Assembly (NCBI GenBank): GCA_910586485.1
Contig: CAJUIA010000052.1
Span: forward strand, 1-14,736
DNA from: an uncultured Acetatifactor sp.
Lineage (GTDB): Bacteria; Bacillota; Clostridia; Lachnospirales; Lachnospiraceae
Length of the DNA stretch: 14,736 nucleotides
Direction of reading: 5' to 3'
Of the stretch, positions 13,929 through 14,736 are shown in pieces. Under the pieces are notes generated by a model. It was given only the letters and a program-made list of their open reading frames with translations, was not told where the DNA came from and did not search any database. Both the position numbers and the translations under genes were made by a program. The stretch's first letter is position 1, and every line of letters starts with the position of its first letter.

Positions 13929-14736
13929 TTAACGGCGGTCATTCTCGTCAAATACATCCCCGCACTCAGGGCAGAACTTGGGCGGATGCGCCGGATCCTC
14001 CGGCTCCCAGCCGCACTTGTCACACTTATAAAGTGGAGCGCCTTCCGGTTTCCTGCTGCCACAATTACTGCAGAATTTACCCTGATTCACTGAACCGCAG
14101 GAACAGGTCCAGCCGGCCGCCGCAGGCTTGGGAGCGCCGCATTCCTGACAGAATTTCCCCCGGTTATCGGCCTTGCCGCAGGAACAGGTCCAGCCCAAAA
14201 CGGGTGCTGCAGCACCTGCGCCCTGCATCTGAGCATTCTGCATCTGGGGATTCTGCTGCCCTGCCATCCCTGCCATATTACCGCCAAAAGCATTGGCCCC
14301 CATCATATTATTCATCATCCCCATGGCCATCATACCCATGGCGCCGTTCATGGCATTTCCTGAAGCATCTCCCTCTCCGCCGCCGTTTGGCATGTTTTCC
14401 ATCATGCTGGCAAATGCCTCGGTCTTTCTTGCAGCCTGCATATCTGAGCTGCGAAGCATTGCCGTCTCCTGCCATTTCTGGAATCTGGCCTTGTCATCTG
14501 CAGGCATATCGGAGGAATTGATGGTCATGCTGACCATCTGAATCCCGCGCAGACCGGTCCACTTTTCACTCAGTGCTTCCGACAGCAGCCCACAGATTTC
14601 CTCGGAAAATCCGGGAATCTCGTATGGCCGCACACCCTTTGCCGAAACCTGTGCCAGGGCAGGCTGTAAAAAGGTCAACGTCTTGATGATCCCATAAAAG
14701 GGCTGCCGGTGCTCACGGAGATGCCGCGGGTGATGA
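13929..14736 (-). CDS. SPFH/YdjI-type protein with three C-terminal zinc ribbons (partial)
   Basis: The 5' end lies beyond the window, so the start is unknown. The visible part begins near the end of an SPFH (band 7)-like domain: LQPALAQVSAKGVRPYEI, then SEALSEKWTGLRGIQMVSM, which matches the helical region of YdjI-like proteins called virion-core or SPFH-domain proteins. A methionine/glycine/asparagine-rich linker follows (GAMGMMAMGMMNNMM and neighbours). Three zinc ribbons come last: WTCSCG...FCQECG, WTCSCG...FCSNCG and YKCDKCG...FCPECG. Such proteins probably oligomerise at the membrane; a precise role is not known. The first roughly 19 codons from the window edge are in frame but do not clearly resemble the expected SPFH sequence. 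Confidence 0.75.
   Translation of the reverse strand, partial: HHPRHLREHRQPFYGIIKTLTFLQPALAQVSAKGVRPYEIPGFSEEICGLLSEALSEKWTGLRGIQMVSMTINSSDMPADDKARFQKWQETAMLRSSDMQAARKTEAFASMMENMPNGGGEGDASGNAMNGAMGMMAMGMMNNMMGANAFGGNMAGMAGQQNPQMQNAQMQGAGAAAPVLGWTCSCGKADNRGKFCQECGAPKPAAAGWTCSCGSVNQGKFCSNCGSRKPEGAPLYKCDKCGWEPEDPAHPPKFCPECGDVFDENDRR

Overview
The window looks like chromosomal DNA from a Clostridia gut-type anaerobe, most likely Lachnospiraceae. The basis is moderate GC content, strong GGAGG-type ribosome binding sites, and a gene repertoire typical of that family (MATE exporter, two-HKD cardiolipin synthase, flavodoxin / cyclophilin-like / DUF4405 redox genes, SPFH-zinc-ribbon protein next to pcrA, RlmD with a Fe-S motif). 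The family assignment is inference from protein style; no rRNA or tRNA gene is present to confirm it.

Region 1 (1-3602): a MATE-family exporter on the + strand with a clear sigma-70 type promoter converges on a minus-strand pair, a pyridoxamine-oxidase-like FMN protein followed by cardiolipin synthase. The MATE and synthase genes overlap tail to tail by 20 bp, and a GC-rich hairpin covers the ends of both.

Region 2 (3603-5011): a distinctly AT-rich island on the minus strand. It holds a PadR-type repressor and an HXXEE-family membrane protein joined by a 4-bp stop/start overlap. Their promoter (TTGACA, 17 bp, TATTAT) is overlapped by a perfect 9-bp-arm palindrome, a likely autoregulatory operator. 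Downstream lies a short, more GC-rich orphan C-terminal coding fragment, possibly the edge of an older gene broken by insertion or deletion.

Region 3 (5012-8533): a minus-strand redox operon in decay. From its promoter (about 8504-8533) it reads: truncated cyclophilin-like protein, aldo/keto reductase, carboxymuconolactone-decarboxylase-family protein, DUF4405 membrane protein split by an apparent 1-nt deletion, and a lipoprotein flavodoxin / cyclophilin-like gene broken by deletions and frameshifts. Only the two middle enzymes look intact.

Region 4 (8644-14736): a housekeeping minus-strand run. It contains an SPFH-type protein with three C-terminal zinc ribbons (partial at the window edge), a membrane-anchored zinc-ribbon protein, PcrA/UvrD helicase, a small membrane protein with an extremely acidic tail, and an RlmD/TrmA-type 23S rRNA m5U methyltransferase. 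A strong intrinsic terminator at 8644-8688 closes the run. No CRISPR array, tRNA, rRNA, insertion sequence or phage gene was recognised. I see no convincing entirely new system. The most unusual items are the PadR-HXXEE island with its operator, the orphan fragment beside it, and the unevenly eroded redox operon.
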